Assembly: GCA_024138025.1 (NCBI GenBank)
Contig: JAMXBD010000391.1
Location: 372,001-436,000 of the forward strand
Source of the DNA: Combretum micranthum
Lineage: Eukaryota; Streptophyta; Magnoliopsida; Myrtales; Combretaceae
Direction of reading: 5' to 3'
DNA length: 64,000 bases
In this document: one piece after another, positions 35,624 to 54,548 of the stretch
Layout: each line of letters opens with the position of its first letter
Numbering within the stretch: the stretch's first letter is position 1
Notes under the pieces: generated by a model
The model's database searches: none
Told to the model about the DNA's origin: nothing
What the model saw: the letters and a program-made list of their open reading frames with translations, nothing else
Position numbers and translations under genes: made by a program

Positions 35624-38600
35624 CATGGTAGGTAGTAGTCGTAGTTCATCTACAACTCAATTGGATAAGTCAAATTTATGGCAAAGGATAGCCCTCTACA
35701 CAACATTGATAGTGGTATTGAATGTTTGAGGAGAGGAAGAGGGAATGGAAACCTCAAGTGGTGTGTCTGATTGATCGATTATTGGAGAATTTAATGTGTA
35801 CTCCATTATAACTTGATAGGTATCATTACGCAAATGACGTAAGGATGCTTTAGTTGCATTTAATATCTATAAAGCACCTATAGTAAACCATACGGATTCC
35901 AACTTAATTGACTAGGTTGGTTTGATTGGAGAAGGTAAGATATAAGCCATAGTAAAATATTTATTTTGTAAAACACCCTTTGAGTACCACATTTTTAACC
36001 TAGGTTTGAGGATAGGGTTCCACGTATTAGTAGGTCTCAATTTTGTGTTTATATGAAGTGTTTAGAGTTTGACTTGAGGGTGTCATTCTCGGAATTCAAA
36101 GAGGAATGCATGAAACATTTTTGGACATCTACAGCCGCTTTTACCTAGATTCTTTGCTATTATAGGTTTGTTTTGAGACATTGGTATGGATTAAAGAATC
36201 TCAGTAATTAATGGATCTAGCGTTGTATTGCAATCTAGGATTTATAATATGTTATTGGTTTTTATAGTTTATGAAAATCTGAGAGATTTGAGGATAAACG
36301 ATTAATCCTTGGATATGATACACCAAAATAGAATCAAACTAGTTGTTCTGTTCAATCAATATTATGCATGATGAAGAGAAATAATGAAGATCAATCTTGA
36401 AAAGGAAAACTCAAACTTGTTTAAGAAATAATTAGTCACAAAGGACAAGACAATGTTCAAGAGGGCAAAAAAAAAAAAAAAAAACTATTAAACATAACCC
36501 TAATAACTCTCATATACTCCCATAATTTAGGCAATGGCAAAAATGGAAGGTTAAAAGTCAAACAAATAAGAAAGGAAACAAAACAAATAAAACATCGAAA
36601 ATGAAATAACCCTATCAATCACTATTATGACATAGGCCGTGATCTCATCGCCTTAATTTCCTCTTCTTTCTCCAAGCAAATCATGGACATGATTGGACAC
36701 ATCATTGGTAGCATCACAAGTGTGATGTGGATCGTTATCTTCATTGACTTGTAACTTCTTCCATGATGATGTTCTTACGGTCTGAATCATGGGTGACATG
36801 GCAACTGTTATCTCCATCATGGCTAGAATCACAGGGGTGATCTCTAGAACTCGAGCTTCATGATCAATATCTATCATGGCCAGTGTCACGAGTGTCATCA
36901 TGGGGTAATCTTCTGTTTATTGAATTTCCAACACCTGAGCACATTAAATCATGTCCCACACTAAAGTGTACCCAATGTCTACTAAAATATCCTAACTCGT
37001 CATCATTCAGATCATCCGAAAGGATCCTTTGAGATAAGTTCAGGAAACCTCTAACTCTAGCCGAGTTATTGTTCCGTGCGAACTATGATTCTATAAGATA
37101 TTGTGTGAAAGCTTGCTTAAGAGGCATACTCCATTATTGGTTCGTTACTTTTTGCAATATTAAGGAGGATAAAGGATGGATTGTTCCATCTCAAACTCTT
37201 AAGCATAAGATGTTTGATGGTCTTAGTTTAGTTTAAAGAACTGCATGCAGAAATATTTAGTTGTTGAGTCAAATAAAGACTATTAATTTTGGACTAAGCA
37301 GTGGCACTTGTTAGGATCGAATCGCTGAAGAAGCTTAGGGACAATGATTAAGAAATCTTTAAGGAGGTTAATTAACGTACGAAAATAGAGGAGGAGGCAT
37401 GGGGTCTTAATCTCCTTCATGTGAGGTAAGTGGTGAAGATATAAAGGGAGAAGAGTCCCTATATGGTAGCTCGAGAATATTTTACAAAGATGGAAAGTGA
37501 AGATCGAGTTACTACTCCCTACTTGGTTTCCTTTGCCATGTTGCTATTGGGAAAGATTGATTTATGAAATGTTATGTGGTGGAGGGATGCTCATGGCATG
37601 AACTTGCCAGTGTTATATTATTTGACTACATACTACTTTTATTTTTTTACAAGTGGAAAGTTTGTGAAGTCGCTAGACTTTATGAAGCTGGTTTCCATGG
37701 ATAAACTTAAGGAGGTACTCATCTCAAAGGGCAAAAAGAAGAGGATAAGTAGCAAGTAGAGTTTCAAGTAATGCTACAAAGGGTCTAGCTGTTAGACATC
37801 CTGCTCTTCCTCCCTTTAAGATTCACAATGAACCATTCGATCTTTAATCTACCTAATCTTGCCTTTACGTGGCAATCAGAGAGACGTGAGAATTAGATGC
37901 TATGATACTAGCCTCAATCAAAACTGAAAAAGAAGTCAAAGCCTATTATAGAATTTCTCCCAGGCTTAAGTCCTTTATAGGGTTTAAGTAAGATATAGGT
38001 CAAGGTTCAGGCAAGCATAAGGAAAGTCAAGGATGATTTATGACATAAAAGTGGTAGAATTGGTTGATTCTCCTATTTTTTATGAGGATCTTAAGCCAAT
38101 GGTGATGATTTCTAATCCTAATATCAAAAGCGAGTGTATGGGACCCCACAAAGAGAAATTCCATCCTTCAGCATCCCTAAAGTCCATAAGGATTCAAGTG
38201 AATAGTATCGCTTTTACATAATGCTATGAGGTAAGTTCTCTTGCTGTTCTTTTCTCTTATTTATGCTTGATGTTTAAGGTTTGAGGTACTCAATCTCCGA
38301 TAGTATCTTTAAGGTTATTGGAGAAGAGCACATAAGTTATATGAGTTAATGAAGCAAAAGGCTAAAGCGGTCGAGAAGAGAGCCAATGATGCTAAAAAGA
38401 GATCTATAAATTTTTAGTCAATAAGTCCTTTCACTAGTTGTTTGAATAACTATGAGGATAAATGCAAGTTATTGGTTCTATGGTTAACTAGTTAAAACAA
38501 GGACATTTTATTGGTCATTGGAAACTAAAATGCTTAAACCACAACTATATCAAGAGAAGTAAGAAAGAGTTGAGTCATATATTGAGGAAGACTCGTGAGG

Positions 38601-38930
38601 ATTTGTTAGCTAAGATTGCTCAGGACAAGAAGTATGACGTTGAGACATTTGGTATCTAGAAGAAGTATCAAGACTTGCAGTTTCACTTCAACCTTAAGGT
38701 GATAGAGCTTAAAAAGATGAAGAAGGAATATGCTCATGAAGCTGTTAGAAAAGCCAAGCAAACCGCTACTAAGTTGAAAATGCAGCTTTGTTATCAAATA
38801 TTGGAGCTTAAGTTTGTGTAAATGGGTAGGAGTCTTATTTGGAAGACCATTTAAACAAGAGTTCAAAACCAGTGATGAATATGAATTAAAGATGATGAAG
38901 ATGGCTAGTGGAGTCGTTAAGTTTCATCAT
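35624..38930 (+). pseudogene. decayed antisense ORF with C-terminal coiled coil
   Basis: The plus strand starts MVGSSRSSSTTQLDK at 35,624, preceded by a TATA-like CTTTATAGATCCCC near 35,500 and a pyrimidine-rich leader. Broken pieces follow, such as FCVYMKCLEFDLRVSFSEF and FKEECMKHFW at about 36,040-36,125. At 38,340-38,830 lysine- and glutamate-rich fragments (ELMKQKAKAVEKRANDAKKR, ELKKMKKEYAHEAVRKAKQ) look like a long coiled coil. That arrangement resembles the antisense ORF of Tat-type elements (annotated in plants as putative gypsy-type transposon proteins). Stops throughout and an LTR-like insertion at 36,250-36,990 show it is dead. The family match is tentative. Confidence 0.4.
36250..36990 (-). 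mobile_element. probable LTR-like insertion in the antisense ORF
   Basis: The coding-like sequence breaks here. The block holds an A run at 36,471-36,484 (pyrimidine on the minus strand) and a patch (36,620-36,900) rich in ATCATGG, GTGATC and GTCACGAGTGTC motifs, much like the repeat patch of the truncated LTR at 26,260-26,600. No terminal repeats or target duplication were fixed, so both limits are approximate. Confidence 0.3.
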
Positions 38931-38982
38931 TAGTGTATCAAGAATTCTTGCTAGTGTTCTTCAGTAGATTGACATCACATAA

Positions 38983-40370
38983 TGATAAGTCTTTTATACT
39001 CTATTCCACACATAGGAATTCATGTTTTGCTTGATCTATTTTTAGATAAATTCCTATGACTCTGTGCTTTTTATAGGTTGAGTGTTGTTTTTCAGCTCCT
39101 AAAATCAAGAAAAGAAGAGATAAAGTGATTTGAATCAAGATTGGAGCAAAACAACAGTAATGTTTGAAGATAGACTCAATCGTGATTACTAAAGACCCCA
39201 ATCAATAGCAAAAAAACAATGCAAATGTGCAAACTGTACCATCAATCGCGCCGTTGATTTACACCGTAATTTACACTAAGATAACCACGCCTTACAACTC
39301 AACTAATCATGCCCAAGAATTGTGCCCGTGATTCCACTCACAATTCTAACTGCACTAAAATTGCGCCTCTCATGAAAAGACATAGCTTAGATCGTAGCCA
39401 ACCTTCAAGCCTGCAATCCGAACCGCAAAAAGAGTGACCCTGTCCTTGCTGTCATGGACACGTTGTCTTACTTTAAAGCACGTGAAGATAAGGCAAAATC
39501 CATTATTAAGTATATATCATGTCAGCAAATAAAATCTTCATGATTTTTATACCTTATCACCCATAAATAAAATGTGCACAGGCGTGTAATAGTATGTTGT
39601 ACCATATGTAACAAATTTCCTAACATAAAATAAAGAAGTGAGAGAAATCTTTCGATTTGATTTTTCTATGTAAATTCATATTGAACCCGACATTTATTCT
39701 TGCAAGACTTTTGTGCTTAATCTATAATATTCATCATTAATTTCATATTATTTCTCTTGAATCTAAGATTTACCTTTATGGAGAAATAATCATCTTAACT
39801 TGGGGCTTATGAATTCAAGACCTAATTCATATGATTTTAAACACATTTTATTAAATATTGACTGGATACTTGTATTTAACAGCTTGAACTTATTTTCCAT
39901 GGGTCTAATTGTGTGGTGGACCTTTTAGATTCATGTTTGATTTTAGTTGAATAGATCTAGAGATCATTCTTTTGAAAAGATCAAAGTTGCCATTGAAGTT
40001 ATTCATAATTACCTAGAGATAGGGATGGTGAAACTTTTTGTCACTTGGTTTTAAATTCATTAAAATGAGTTTTAATCAAAGGATTCCTAATCTTTATGTG
40101 GATCTAGATTATTGATAGCTTGTGAAGAGATCCCAATAGCCTGATCTAGATCTAGAGTTTCCGACTTTGAGAGAGGTTTTAACTTACCTTAGTGAATTAA
40201 ACAGTACAAGCATACCTAGTATCTCAAGATTTGTGCCCCATACCTTTGGAAAGTTTGAGATTTATGTCATATCATTATTACTCTTTAGATATGATGAAGT
40301 GGTAATCATTAGTGAATAGTCATTAGATGACATTCCCAATTAAATGAATGGTTAAGGATATATGGTAGAC
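38983..40370 (+). mobile_element. probable solo LTR of a gypsy element
   Basis: It opens TGATAAGTCTTTTATACTC, a start often seen in large plant gypsy LTRs. A patch at 39,220-39,440 is rich in CGCGCC, GTGCCCGTG and similar GC motifs, and a TATA-like CATAAATAAAATG lies at about 39,562. AT-rich U5-like sequence follows. It splits the antisense coding remnant from what lies to the right. The 3' boundary and target duplication were not resolved. Confidence 0.35.
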
Positions 40371-41059
40371 TCACTTCGAAATTTTTTTTAATGACTTGAA
40401 TTTAAGCTAACATCACCAATAAGGATTTTCCCGCCTCAAAATTTTTCTATAAATCGGGGGTTTGTCCTTCCTTCATTCCATCACTTTTTTAGAATTGTGT
40501 TTCGAAATTTGTCTTATAAATTTCTTAATTTAATTTTCCTTCTTCATCATGTTTTCCATAAAGAGGAATATGGCTAAAGGAATTAATCCCTGGATGAACC
40601 AAAATATTTCTTGGAGAACTCATGTTTAAAACAACACTCGGTTTGTAGTGCAAGATGTTAGATATTGCACTATAATGTACAATGGGGGGCTAAGGCCTTG
40701 TTATCCTTTTGTAATATAAAGGTATCAAATGACCCTTGCAAATCCTTGGATGAGGGAGCTACTTATTTAGAAGCTTTAATGGTTTACTCAATTTAGTTAC
40801 CTGTTTGGGGAGTTGCTTTCTTTTGGTGGGGTTTTTATATCATTATTCCTTTAGAGATTAGATTTGCGCAATAGCTTTTACTCAAGTAGAAAAAGGCTTT
40901 CCATTTGGTGCTCAATAACTCTCACTTGTGAGAGTTAGATAATTAAACAACGCTTTTCGGTAGTAGAGCATATAAACTCGGTACCACCACCATGAGGATA
41001 CTTTGGTTCTAGTCGAAGACAATAAGGAGTAGGCTCGAATTACTTCTATGAGTTATGTG
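40371..41059 (+). other. unassigned sequence with a strong TATA motif
   Basis: CTATAAATCGGGGG at about 40,449 is followed by a pyrimidine-rich leader and an ATG at 40,549, but the frame closes after about 27 codons. This may be the promoter of a second antisense transcript of the Tat-like element. No domain was recognised. Confidence 0.3.
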
Positions 41060-41326
41060 ATAAGGTTGACAATGTAGTCTTTTAGATTTGTAATATAACT
41101 TGTCTGTAATTCAAGCGAAATGTAGATCAAAACTATTTTCTTAGTTTTTTAATATCCATTACGTATTTTAAGTTTTTTATAACCATTGTAAGCATATTTA
41201 TAGTTTTTCAAAGCAATTTTACACAGCTTGTAAGAACTTACAATTTAACGTTTCTATTATACGTTTCGATTCTACAAACCCTTTGAAGGTTCTTTGTAAA
41301 ATTCCGAGTTTGACAACCTTAATGCA
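41060..41326. mobile_element. possible short hAT-like MITE
   Basis: AAGGTTGACAATGTAG near 41,066 and the complement of CGAGTTTGACAACCTT near 41,326 form imperfect inverted ends. The interior (GATTCTACAAACC, TTGTAAAATT) resembles parts of the larger element at 44,235-45,078. No target duplication was confirmed. Confidence 0.35.
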
Positions 41327-41334
41327 TGGCTTTC

Positions 41335-42800
41335 TTACTATAGTATTGACGACACCATTAAGTGCTTAGTTTTGTTGACAGTTGGCCTAATCATCCTCCT
41401 CCTACCACTCTTACTCGACTTATGGTATTGAGTTGGCCTTTCAATATTATTGCTTGATTCAACAATATATCCTCTTAGAAAACCTTGTTGTATGGCATCT
41501 TAAACTGCATTTTTTAGTTGAAGACATTCATTTGCGTTATGGCTATAAAAGCAATGATAATCATAATATTTACCACTATTGTGCTAGTTGGGATTACTTC
41601 TCATTTTCTATACTATTGGTTAGAGATTCCTATTGCATATCTCTAAGAAGAGATTTCCTAGTAATTTAGAAAGTGGAGTGAATTGCATATGGGTATTAAA
41701 CAAATGCTTCTTACCATTGCTTCCTCTATTCTTTAAGGTAAAGGCATGGAGCTCTAGTCTTTTTATTAACTGAGTCACTCTTTGATTGAGCCTTTATCCT
41801 TCTTATTGCTGCTAATTGTCTTGATTTCATTATAGGCTTGTTAATTTCTTATCAAGCCCATATATTGTCCTATTGGATAATGTAATTCATGGAGCTGCTT
41901 TAGTGTTGTTGGTTTACACTTATATAGAGATTCAAAAAATTTCCCTTTGGAATCAACCCTTATATGGCCTCATGTAATGTGACTTTTGTATTTAATTTTA
42001 GGATATAAAGGACAACTTTTGAGAATCTTGACATGTAATCCCTATGTGGCTTCCTAGGTTGTTGCCCTACTAAGTATAGGGACAAAGTGTCTTTTTTCAG
42101 AGGCTTCATTATAAGGAAATGTTTTGAAAACACATTTGCCAGAAAACAGAAATGTGTTAAAGTATTTGGTGGGATTTGTTCGACCATTTTATAGGTAGCT
42201 CCTCAAGGAATTGGGAAAGGGCTTACATGTGATAGCATCATTAAATTTGCGTAGAGACATTGAAGTTCAAAATTTAGCCACATGATCTTCGAAATCTCTA
42301 ATTCCATTAAAGTCCTTCGGCGTGAAGGTTTTTGTGCTAACTACTAAGGCTTTGTCTCAAACTATTTGGAAGGGAATGGCCCCATGAAATTATGGATAAG
42401 GCACTTTTCCTACTTTCTTTTTCCTTTGAAAGCTTTTTCATGATGCTATCAAGTAGGTTATCATATAACTACTATAGGGGGCGAATCATGGTGGGCCCAT
42501 CGCTTTGCATATAGAAAGCTTTAGCTGTATGAGGTCCATCAAGAGCTTGATCGCAAGGATCCATAAATCAAGCTTGTGATTCACTCCTTGGTTGTTGCGC
42601 TCATTATTGCTAAACTCAGCCGTGTCCTCTACATGTTGGTGGTAGCAATCCAACTCGTCAATATGAGCTTTAAGTCTTTGCATTTCCTCATTACAAGCCA
42701 TTACCTTGTAGTATACTTGTCCAAGTTCTTCTAATCATTGTATGTTAACAGGATTAGAGGCAAAAGCCTATTCACCTACATGAGAAAACATTGGGGTTCC
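41335..42800 (-). pseudogene. Tat-like gypsy gag, degenerate
   Basis: The minus strand starts with MACNEEMQRLKAHIDELD (near 42,700), a short coiled coil. It continues with VFSKHFLIMKPLKKDTLSLY and DYMSRFSKVVL at 42,150-41,980, the core of the retrotransposon gag domain. Near 41,570-41,450 comes YYDYHCFYSHNANECLQL followed by GFLRGYI. This matches the degenerate zinc-finger end of Tat-clade gag (pattern C-x-x-H-x4-H-x4-C), with the first Cys replaced by Tyr. Stops and frameshifts abound. No protease, reverse transcriptase or integrase follows. Confidence 0.75.
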
Positions 42801-42892
42801 TACGGTCAACACACTTTGAATTTCTAGTCATCCCTACTAAGTCAATTTATAAACTTTAAAAAGGAAAACTCAAAGATGTTGACTTTTTATTA

Positions 42893-42911
42893 TTCCCGTA
42901 GACGATGTCAA
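42893..42911 (-). other. primer binding site of the Tat-like element
   Basis: The minus strand reads TTGACATCGTCTACGGGAA. It differs only by transitions from the TTGGCGCCGTCTGTGGGAA-type site found just inside LTRs of Athila/Tat elements. It sits two bases from the LTR end. Confidence 0.7.
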
Positions 42912-42913
42912 AA

Positions 42914-43792
42914 TGTTAGTGCCTTAGTTTTAGCGGTAGAGTAGATTACAATGGCGATGATGCCACAAAGCCACTTCCTAAGGATAAGGAGTGAGATAAC
43001 ATGTTCGAGTTGACTGTTCTCAAGCTAAGCGAAAGACTTATGGTCGTGTAGATTGAATATCTCATTAGTTCGCTCGGCCATATCATGATCAACCAAGCAA
43101 GGCCTGAAGGTTCAACGAAGGCATAGGGTTATCTTATGTTTCCATCGGGTTAGGCTAGACTAGGGATGCAACTGTGTCGGCCGTTAACGGGTTTCCGACC
43201 CGTCCAACCCGATAAAAACCTTATAGGGTTCAATACTATACGGTGATAGAGTCGGGTTTGGACAAAGGTAAAAAACCGTGTAGGTTATTACGATAGGGTT
43301 TGGTACTACTAAAACCCAATGGATACCCGACCCATTAGTTTTAACAAAAAAAATTGTAATGTAAATACATTTACTAAATGTAAATATAGTAATAGGCTAA
43401 ATTTAAAAACAGGTTGGTAAAGAGAATATAAATTGCTATATTATTGAACTATTATTTTATTGGCTTAAGTCTGTTAAATCTATTGAAAAAAAAAAACAAT
43501 AAGTACGGTAGGTTCGGGTTGATAATCGAGGGGTAGTCGCCGAAAGGGGGGGGGGATAATTGGGTTGATAATCTGATAGGTAACCGAGTGGATAGCGGGT
43601 TTTACAATAAACCCTATAGGATGGGTTTGGATATAGAAGGAAAACCCTACATGGCTATAAGGTCAGGTTTAGTATATCCTATAGTGTAGCGGGTTTAGGC
43701 TTGGGTTCATATGACCTGCTCGAAACCCGATCTGGTTGCATCCTTAGGCTAGACTTGATGAAGAACCTTGACTTTAAATTTTTTTTTTAACA
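42914..43792 (-). repeat. 5' LTR of the Tat-like element, interrupted by a hAT element
   Basis: The lower end is TG at 42,914 (CA on the minus strand) beside the primer site; the upper end is CA at 43,791-43,792. The LTR is about 290 bases once the 587-base hAT element and one copy of its 8-bp target duplication are removed. A block near 43,049-43,090 matches the 3' LTR. Confidence 0.6.
43160..43746. mobile_element. nonautonomous hAT element (MITE), 587 bp
   Basis: It begins TAGGGATGCAAC and ends GTTGCATCCTTA, giving terminal inverted repeats identical at 11 of 12 positions. It is flanked by a perfect 8-bp direct repeat, GGCTAGAC, at 43,152-43,159 and 43,747-43,754; eight-base duplications define the hAT superfamily. 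The interior is rich in ACCCGACCC/GGGTTTGG-type sequence and codes for nothing. It inserted into the 5' LTR of the Tat-like element. Confidence 0.9.
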
Positions 43793-44234
43793 TATTTGTT
43801 TAAGAGATTGAACTATTTCAATTGGTTTCAACCTCATCATGTGAGAGTGGGATAACTTCAGAGTAGTTTGCTTACAAAAGATTTAAACTCACTTTCAAAA
43901 TATAGTTACTTCTAAATTAACTACTCTTCTAATATTATTCATTATGCTTTAGGTCTAAGTTAAACACTCTCCATTAGCTCTAAATACCAATAATACTCGG
44001 CATGCTAAAAGAAACTTATTTTGTTATTCTCATCTTATAAAGGAGTTTTTACCGTCTCGTTAAATCAATAATCTAACTATTCAAATAAATATAATAATTA
44101 AAATATAAACTATTTTAATAATTCGATCATAATTGAATATGATATAGACCGTTAGCCAGTCCCATCAAAATTAAAGACGGGGCCATAAAATCTCCATCTG
44201 TTATAAGTTAATAAAAATCAAAAGTTATCGTACC
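43793..44234. other. intergenic DNA
   Basis: Nothing recognised between the Tat-like element and the next inverted-repeat element. Confidence 0.5.
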
Positions 44235-45078
44235 CATGGTTGTCAAGCTCGCGAGTTTACTCGTATGTTTCTACGAGTTTACGAGTTGATGATAATATTT
44301 CGATTTAACTCACATACAAAATCATTTTTTTTAGTAAAGTCATAAGTAGAATCGTAGAATTGTATGTAGAATCGTAAAGTTGTAATTTTACACTTTTTTC
44401 TATTTAAACTTTAAAAATGTAATCAATTTAATATATTTAAATTTAGGGTTTTTGGGTTGGTTCTTGATATTTATCTTAATCTAACTTAATTTAATATTTT
44501 TTTCCTTTTGTTTCCTTTTTTTGTATTTTTTAGAGAGTTATTTTCTTTTAAGTTATATACTCTAATATATTTTGAACAATTTGAATGAAAATCAAACTAT
44601 ATATAGTGCTATATTTTTCTTTTTTTAATGATTTTCTATATATAATTTATTTGCCATAAATGCAATGATTTTTTGTGCAAATATATAGTGAACATGAAAA
44701 TGTTCATTACTGCACAAAACTAGCTACTCACACATTATAATATAATGATTTGCAATACATCTTAATAATTATAGATTATGAATCATCATTAAATAAAAAT
44801 AATTATTTTAATTATAAAATTGAACTAAATATATTAATGATAGTATGTAAATTATGATTGATAAAACTTAAATTTTGATTGTATGTAACTAATTCAATAC
44901 TGAATTCTTTATTGTCATAATTTATTTAAAGTTTTATTAGTTTAGTATATACATCGATGGTTTTTGTAAGTAAATTTATAATAGTTGTAGAATCTTATGA
45001 TTTTATATTTTGATTTTACGTATCGATTCTATGAACCTCTTAACGATTTTAGATAGAAACTCAAGTGCAATAACCATT
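44235..45078. mobile_element. hAT-like nonautonomous element upstream of the Ca2+-ATPase gene
   Basis: The left end CATGGTTGTCAAGCTCGCGA pairs with the complement of the right end (AATGGTTATTGCACTTGA). The flanks ATCGTACC (44,227-44,234) and ACTGTACC (45,079-45,086) agree at six of eight positions. The interior repeats GAATCGTA-type motifs and is otherwise AT-rich. It ends only about 0.4 kb from the start codon of the Ca2+-ATPase gene. Confidence 0.6.
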
Positions 45079-45086
45079 ACTGTACC

Positions 45087-45500
45087 TTTTTTCTAATAAA
45101 TTAGAGACCATACCCATTGAAATTTAATATAAAATAAGATAGCCATTTTCTAATTTGTTGTTGAACGTTTCTCCTCTCATTTAGTTACTAAAGCCGTTAC
45201 AGGCAATTATAAACAAAGGCCCCCAACGTACCGTACCTGAGCTCAAACTGGCATGGACGGATGCACTGATCTACCCGGAGATGAAGCAGCCACGGATCTA
45301 CTAATCTCTCTATCTATATATTATCTTTCTCCTTGTTTCTAGAGAACCAAACACTCTTTCACAGGCTCCACTGACTTTTCGATTCCATTTACCAATCTCC
45401 TAAGGTGTTCCTCGTAACCTATCTAACTCCCTTCACTCTTCTCACTCCTTGACCTAGGGTTTCATCCTGCACTCGAAATCCAATTTCGAACTCGATCTAG
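45087..45500 (+). promoter_or_regulatory. promoter and 5' leader of the Ca2+-ATPase gene
   Basis: A pyrimidine-rich region with CTCTCTATCTATATATTATC (TATA-like at about 45,314) is followed by a CT-rich leader up to the ATG at 45,501. Transcription probably starts around 45,345. The adjoining hAT-like element limits the proximal promoter to about 400 bases. Confidence 0.45.
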
Positions 45501-52130
<6,630 letters not shown>

Positions 52131-54548
52131 GACAACTCACCGAGCATACGGAGTTCCTTCTAATTCCCCCACCATTTGCCCCTGCGATTCTTCTCCTGAT
52201 TGATCACTGAGGCAGCTAATCATCCAGAGAAATTATTATTGGTCCTCACCACTAACCCTACTCGGCTTCCCACGATAGGGAAGGTATGGACCTAAAGAAG
52301 TGGTCATAAAAAAGTAGGAAGGAACTTGTAATGTTTGTCTTGGAATTTTAGGAAAATATACTTTCTAGACAAAAGAATATTTCAGTGGATGAATTCATGT
52401 AGGCTTTCATATCTACGAAAGGCAAAGACTGATGTATTCAAAACGTTTAAAACTGGTTCTTTTTCTGGTTAGTTGGAAATCTGTAGTTACTTTTTAGCTC
52501 AGCACTTAGCTAGTCTACAATGGGTGAACAGAACTCCCAAACAGTCGTGGCTCAGCTCAGCAGATATAACGCCCATACCTAATGCTAGGAGAGAGAAGGA
52601 TAACGTGTTGAGTATACCCAAACTCAAAAGCAGGTAAAAGCACATTTCATGGAATTAGAGTGCTTGCAGGATCTTTACGTAATGCAGCTGTTATCACAAT
52701 CAAATATTACTTGGGCTTTTGTCAATAGCTTGGGAAGTAACCTTTTGACGTTTTATAACATCTTAAAAAGTTTTTTTTATTTGGTATTTTAACAAATATT
52801 TTTACTTAGTTTATTCTGCACGGTACTTTTCAATTTTTTTTTTCTTGCTATATACATACACATACTTAAAATCATGTGAACAAACCTTAATTTTACTATC
52901 TAATAGTTGCGATATTTACATGGTAAATTAACTTTTTAATACTATTTTTCTCTTCTTTTTTTTTTTTTAATTCAGATTTGATATGAAATTGCGCAACCCA
53001 AAGGGAAAAATTAATCAATGAAATTCTCATTGAAGACAGATATAACTAAAGATTCATGTCTCTTTTAATCTCCTTCACCGATTAATTAAATTACTATTGT
53101 CTCTTTCATTGTATATTTCAGTCATTTCTTTGGTCATTAAAGCACCTTTAAAATTTTTAATATATTGTGAAATATTAAATCTTTATGGAATTACAAATAT
53201 TAAGTTATTTATTTTTGGACGCAAAGATAAATGATTCTTTACAAGTTTATATTTTATGCCTGCTTATATTTTTCCCTTTACTGATTTGTCGTACTTTTAT
53301 TTGCACGATGATGTAGTACACTATGATAACACCGAAATGCAGATACAACTTAGGCAACACTAAAAAACATGAAATAACAATTGAAGAATAAGTGTTTTTA
53401 TTCATAATGTACTTAAATACTATATATACTAAATAAGTTTTCACTGATTTCTTCACATTAATTTTATGTTTTATTTAAGTGTACAATCTATATATATATA
53501 TGGGGGTTTCGTAAGGGATTTAAAGCGTGTGGATGTTAGCTTAGACGGCGTAGGTGATCCCATTGCTATCTTGATCCTATTATTATGACTATTTTGTTAT
53601 AATTTAAAGAAGTTCATTTGGACAGATCCCTTTCCCCTTTACTTACTGGAATGACTAATAGATCTTAGCAATATTTGATTCAGAAATCAAACATTAAGAA
53701 AATGGAAAAATCCTACTAAACTTAAGCATCCGACTACAAATCATTTCGCATGATATATTTGTAAGTGTGTTCCATTTATTGAAAAGCTGTCATTTTAGCG
53801 TGTGATTGAATTATTAAAATTTTTGTTCTTTCACCTTCATATCGTGTAACCTACAAAGAATATTTGATACAAACACCATTTTGAATATATAGTATTAATG
53901 TCACAAATGGTACTTAAATTGTGATAAAATATGCAGTAACTATATGAGTTTCAAAACCGGTCAATTTAGTACACGAAAGAACTTTTCGTGCATGATAAAA
54001 GTACTTTTGTTGGATTGGCTAACATCATTATCCTATGTGATATTTTTAATCAATATGAGAGACGTACTTTTGACGTACACGAAAAGTAATTTAGTGTATT
54101 GAATTAATTGATTTCAAAATTAATTACTAAATTTATAAATTTCATAGTTTGAATACCTAATCGTATCTTTTGCTAAAATTTGAGTATTATTTACAACATT
54201 TACCTATCGAGAGACATTTTGAGACAAATAAATATTATTCCATGTGTACATTTATTATGGGGACAATTTTTGCCTTACTACGTGATCCATAATGTCCGTC
54301 TCTTTTTCTCTTTTGTGGACGACCAAAATTTACCTAACTCTCCAATGTTTGTATGGCACACTCAAACTGGAAAAACCACTACAACTTCTTAATCAAGCAA
54401 GTTGAGCATCTACATAAAAGAAAGCGAAAAAAAAAATCTCTTCGAAACTTACAAATTAGCACAACTTCTCACCTAATCAAATCTCACACATGCCTGTAGT
54501 TGGATCACTTGCTATTACCAAACCTTTTCCTTGATTTTGATTCCTTTC
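52131..54548. other. 3' region of the Ca2+-ATPase gene and intergenic DNA
   Basis: The first 300 or so bases are probably 3' untranslated sequence. The rest is AT-rich with no supported gene. A short TATATATATATATG run lies at 53,492. Confidence 0.5.

Larger units (their letters stand above)
34612..43792 (-). mobile_element. Tat/Retand-like gypsy derivative lacking pol, with antisense coding remnant
   Basis: On the minus strand the order is: 5' LTR (43,792-42,914), primer site (42,911-42,893), gag (about 42,800-41,335), then, in place of pol, plus-strand (antisense) coding remnants (35,624-38,930). A polypurine tract (34,932-34,918) and a 3' LTR (34,917-about 34,612) follow. The LTRs are weakly similar but clearly share a block near 34,773-34,890 and 43,049-43,160. 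Later insertions lie at about 36,250-36,990, 38,983-about 40,370, 41,060-41,326 and 43,160-43,746. An antisense ORF is a known trait of some Tat-clade elements; the loss of pol would make this copy nonautonomous. Confidence 0.6.
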
